Assembly (NCBI GenBank): GCA_027081275.1
Contig: JALWKV010000252.1
Coordinates: 1 to 34,002 of the forward strand
Reading direction: 5' to 3'
Length of the DNA: 34,002 bases
Origin: Gammaproteobacteria bacterium
GTDB lineage: Bacteria > Pseudomonadota > Gammaproteobacteria > UWMA-0217
Part shown: positions 33,220 through 34,002 of the stretch, piece by piece
Numbering within the stretch: the first letter of the stretch is position 1
How the letters are laid out: every line of letters starts with the position of its first letter
Position numbers and translations under genes: made by a program
The notes under the pieces: model-generated
Told to the model about the DNA's origin: nothing
The model's database searches: none
Seen by the model: the letters and a program-made list of their open reading frames with translations, nothing else

Positions 33220-33534
33220 TCAGGGCTTGAGTGTCGCGATATAGGCCGCGAGATTCTCGACATCGGCGTCGGTCAGGCCGGCGGCCATTGCCTTCATCGT
33301 CGCATTATCGCGCTTGCCGCTGCGAAAGGCGTTGAGCTGCTCCTTCACATAGGCAGCGTCTTTCCCTGCCAGGGTCGGATTGAGCTGAGGGTTGGGGCTG
33401 ACGCCATTGGCGCCATGGCAACCCTGGCACATGGCGAACTTCGCCTTGCCTGCGGCTGCGTCGCCCGCGGCCAGCGTCATCGTCGAGACCAGCGCCAACG
33501 CGGCGGCAACGGCAATCTTCGTAAACTTCATCAT
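33220..33534 (-). CDS. Monohaem class I cytochrome c (c4/c553-like), periplasmic
   Basis: The 104-residue precursor has a signal peptide (about 1-22, KFTKIAVAAALALVSTMTLAA, cleavage near AAG) and a mature domain of about 80 residues. The haem-binding CQGCH (Cys-x-x-Cys-His) follows near its start in the KFAMCQGCHGANG context. PNPQLNPTLAGKDAAYV and a C-terminal Met in NATMKAMAAGLTDADVENLAAYI follow; the Met is the expected sixth ligand. It is a soluble periplasmic electron carrier. The ATG at 33534 (or the adjacent Met codon) has GGAGA upstream; the longer open frame adds non-homologous residues. It stands alone and is followed by a terminator. Confidence 0.92.
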   Translation of the reverse strand: MMKFTKIAVAAALALVSTMTLAAGDAAAGKAKFAMCQGCHGANGVSPNPQLNPTLAGKDAAYVKEQLNAFRSGKRDNATMKAMAAGLTDADVENLAAYIATLKP

Positions 33535-33778
33535 GAATACTCTCCAGGAGTGGGTGGATAAAAACCGGGCCATTCCACGAATGAACCGGCTCGGATGTCC
33601 TTTGGCTGACGCGCGAAGCCGCGCCGGTGGAGTGATTATGGCGACTTTCTATCAGATGCCGGAAGGCGTTGCAAATCCGTTTCCCGCCGCAATGGGACGC
33701 GCTTTCCACAACCGCATCCGGACGGGGGAAATTCAGCTTCCGTTCAGCCTTCCGGGGTAACTGCTCAGCATGGTTGGA

Positions 33779-33866
33779 TTTTGTTCCAGATCAAGGCGCA
33801 GCGAGGGCGCATACACGCAGCATGTAACCGAGCGAGCACGAAAATAACGCTTAAGACGGGACAAAA
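33779..33866. mobile_element. Palindromic element D (88 bp), near a possible insertion sequence
   Basis: Terminal inverted repeats ttttgttcc (33779-33787) and gggacaaaa (33858-33866) match at 8 of 9 positions. The interior contains gatcaaggcgcagcgagg, which resembles repeats seen in other proteobacterial genomes. No coding capacity. It lies 29 bp from the partial frame at 33896. The sequence from 33535 to 33778, upstream of the cytochrome gene, holds no supported gene or clear promoter. Confidence 0.4.
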
Positions 33867-33895
33867 AGACGACCGTACTTCCAAGTAACTTAACT

Positions 33896-34002
33896 CTAAG
33901 CCATTGATATTTCGGTCACCACCCCATCATCTTCTGATGACGGGACCAAGACAAAACCCAATTGGGCGGCTTTCCTCTTGAGGTTTTTCATGAGCCGTTC
34001 CT
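33896..34002 (-). CDS. Possible C-terminal end of a transposase (partial, runs off the right edge)
   Basis: A minus-strand frame open at the right edge encodes 34 residues before TAG at 33898-33896. The readable part, ERLMKNLKRKAAQLGFVLVP followed by an acidic and polar tail, has the A-x-LG-x-x-LVP pattern that I associate with the C-termini of some insertion-sequence transposases. The match is too short to be certain. A TAG stop next to an inverted-repeat element fits an insertion sequence bordering the window. Confidence 0.35.
   Translation of the reverse strand, partial: ERLMKNLKRKAAQLGFVLVPSSEDDGVVTEISMA

Noticed and set aside
33638-33760. A possible 40-residue small protein starting MATFYQMPEGVANPF with GGAG upstream
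   Set aside because: A ribosome binding site is present, but it shows no conserved features and lies in the probable promoter region of the cytochrome c gene. It cannot be supported without conservation data.

Overview
The window is about 34 kb of GC-rich chromosome from a Gram-negative proteobacterium, most likely a gammaproteobacterium. This is inferred from a rhombosortase, a SlyD with a His-rich tail, a YgiM-type SH3 protein, FemAB-like (DUF482) and DUF938 proteins, and glycogen enzymes whose lengths match the enterobacterial ones. I cannot name a genus. No tRNA, rRNA or CRISPR array was seen.

Layout, left to right. (1) 1-2900: a hairpin-rich edge, then a minus-strand pair for polysaccharide export: a Wzz/tyrosine-kinase-like co-polymerase with degenerate nucleotide-binding motifs, and a short Wza-like protein. 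(2) 3071-4740: thioredoxin 2 diverging from two tandem Hsp20 chaperones. (3) 4739-6627: ferrochelatase translationally coupled to a CinA/MoaB-like protein. (4) 6659-6824: a palindromic MITE-like element. (5) 6943-15339: a plus-strand run with LemA and a GIDE-domain membrane protein carrying an EF-hand, the three-gene proton-translocating transhydrogenase (pntAA-pntAB-pntB), an SH3/coiled-coil/membrane-anchor protein, a zinc-ribbon protein of unknown function, a FemAB-like acyltransferase coupled to a DUF938 methyltransferase, and SlyD. (6) 15382-20829: a GH8 lipoprotein, a second palindromic element, rplM-rpsI, argB with an upstream rhombosortase gene, and a beta-hydroxyacid-dehydrogenase-type oxidoreductase. 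(7) 20846-26182: a complete glycogen synthesis set, glgB-glgA diverging from glgC. (8) 26221-32125: a tandem hairpin array, an OmpA-domain protein, and a minus-strand set wzy-like, wzx-like, clan GH-A-like lipoprotein. (9) 32333-34002: a second hairpin array, a CopD-like membrane protein, a monohaem cytochrome c, two more palindromic elements and a possible transposase C-terminus running off the edge.

Two themes tie the window together. The first is extracellular and storage polysaccharide. Parts of a Wzx/Wzy-type exopolysaccharide machine (co-polymerase, export protein, flippase, polymerase, two exported hydrolases) are scattered in at least three transcription units around the glycogen genes, and no glycosyltransferase for repeat-unit assembly is present. 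The second is an unusual density of intergenic secondary structure: four terminal-inverted-repeat elements and several arrays of perfect hairpins. Three arrays share a leader resembling TTCTGTRRGA, and two share hairpins with the identical loop TCGCAC. The hairpin module is the best candidate here for something undescribed; most of the genes belong to known families.
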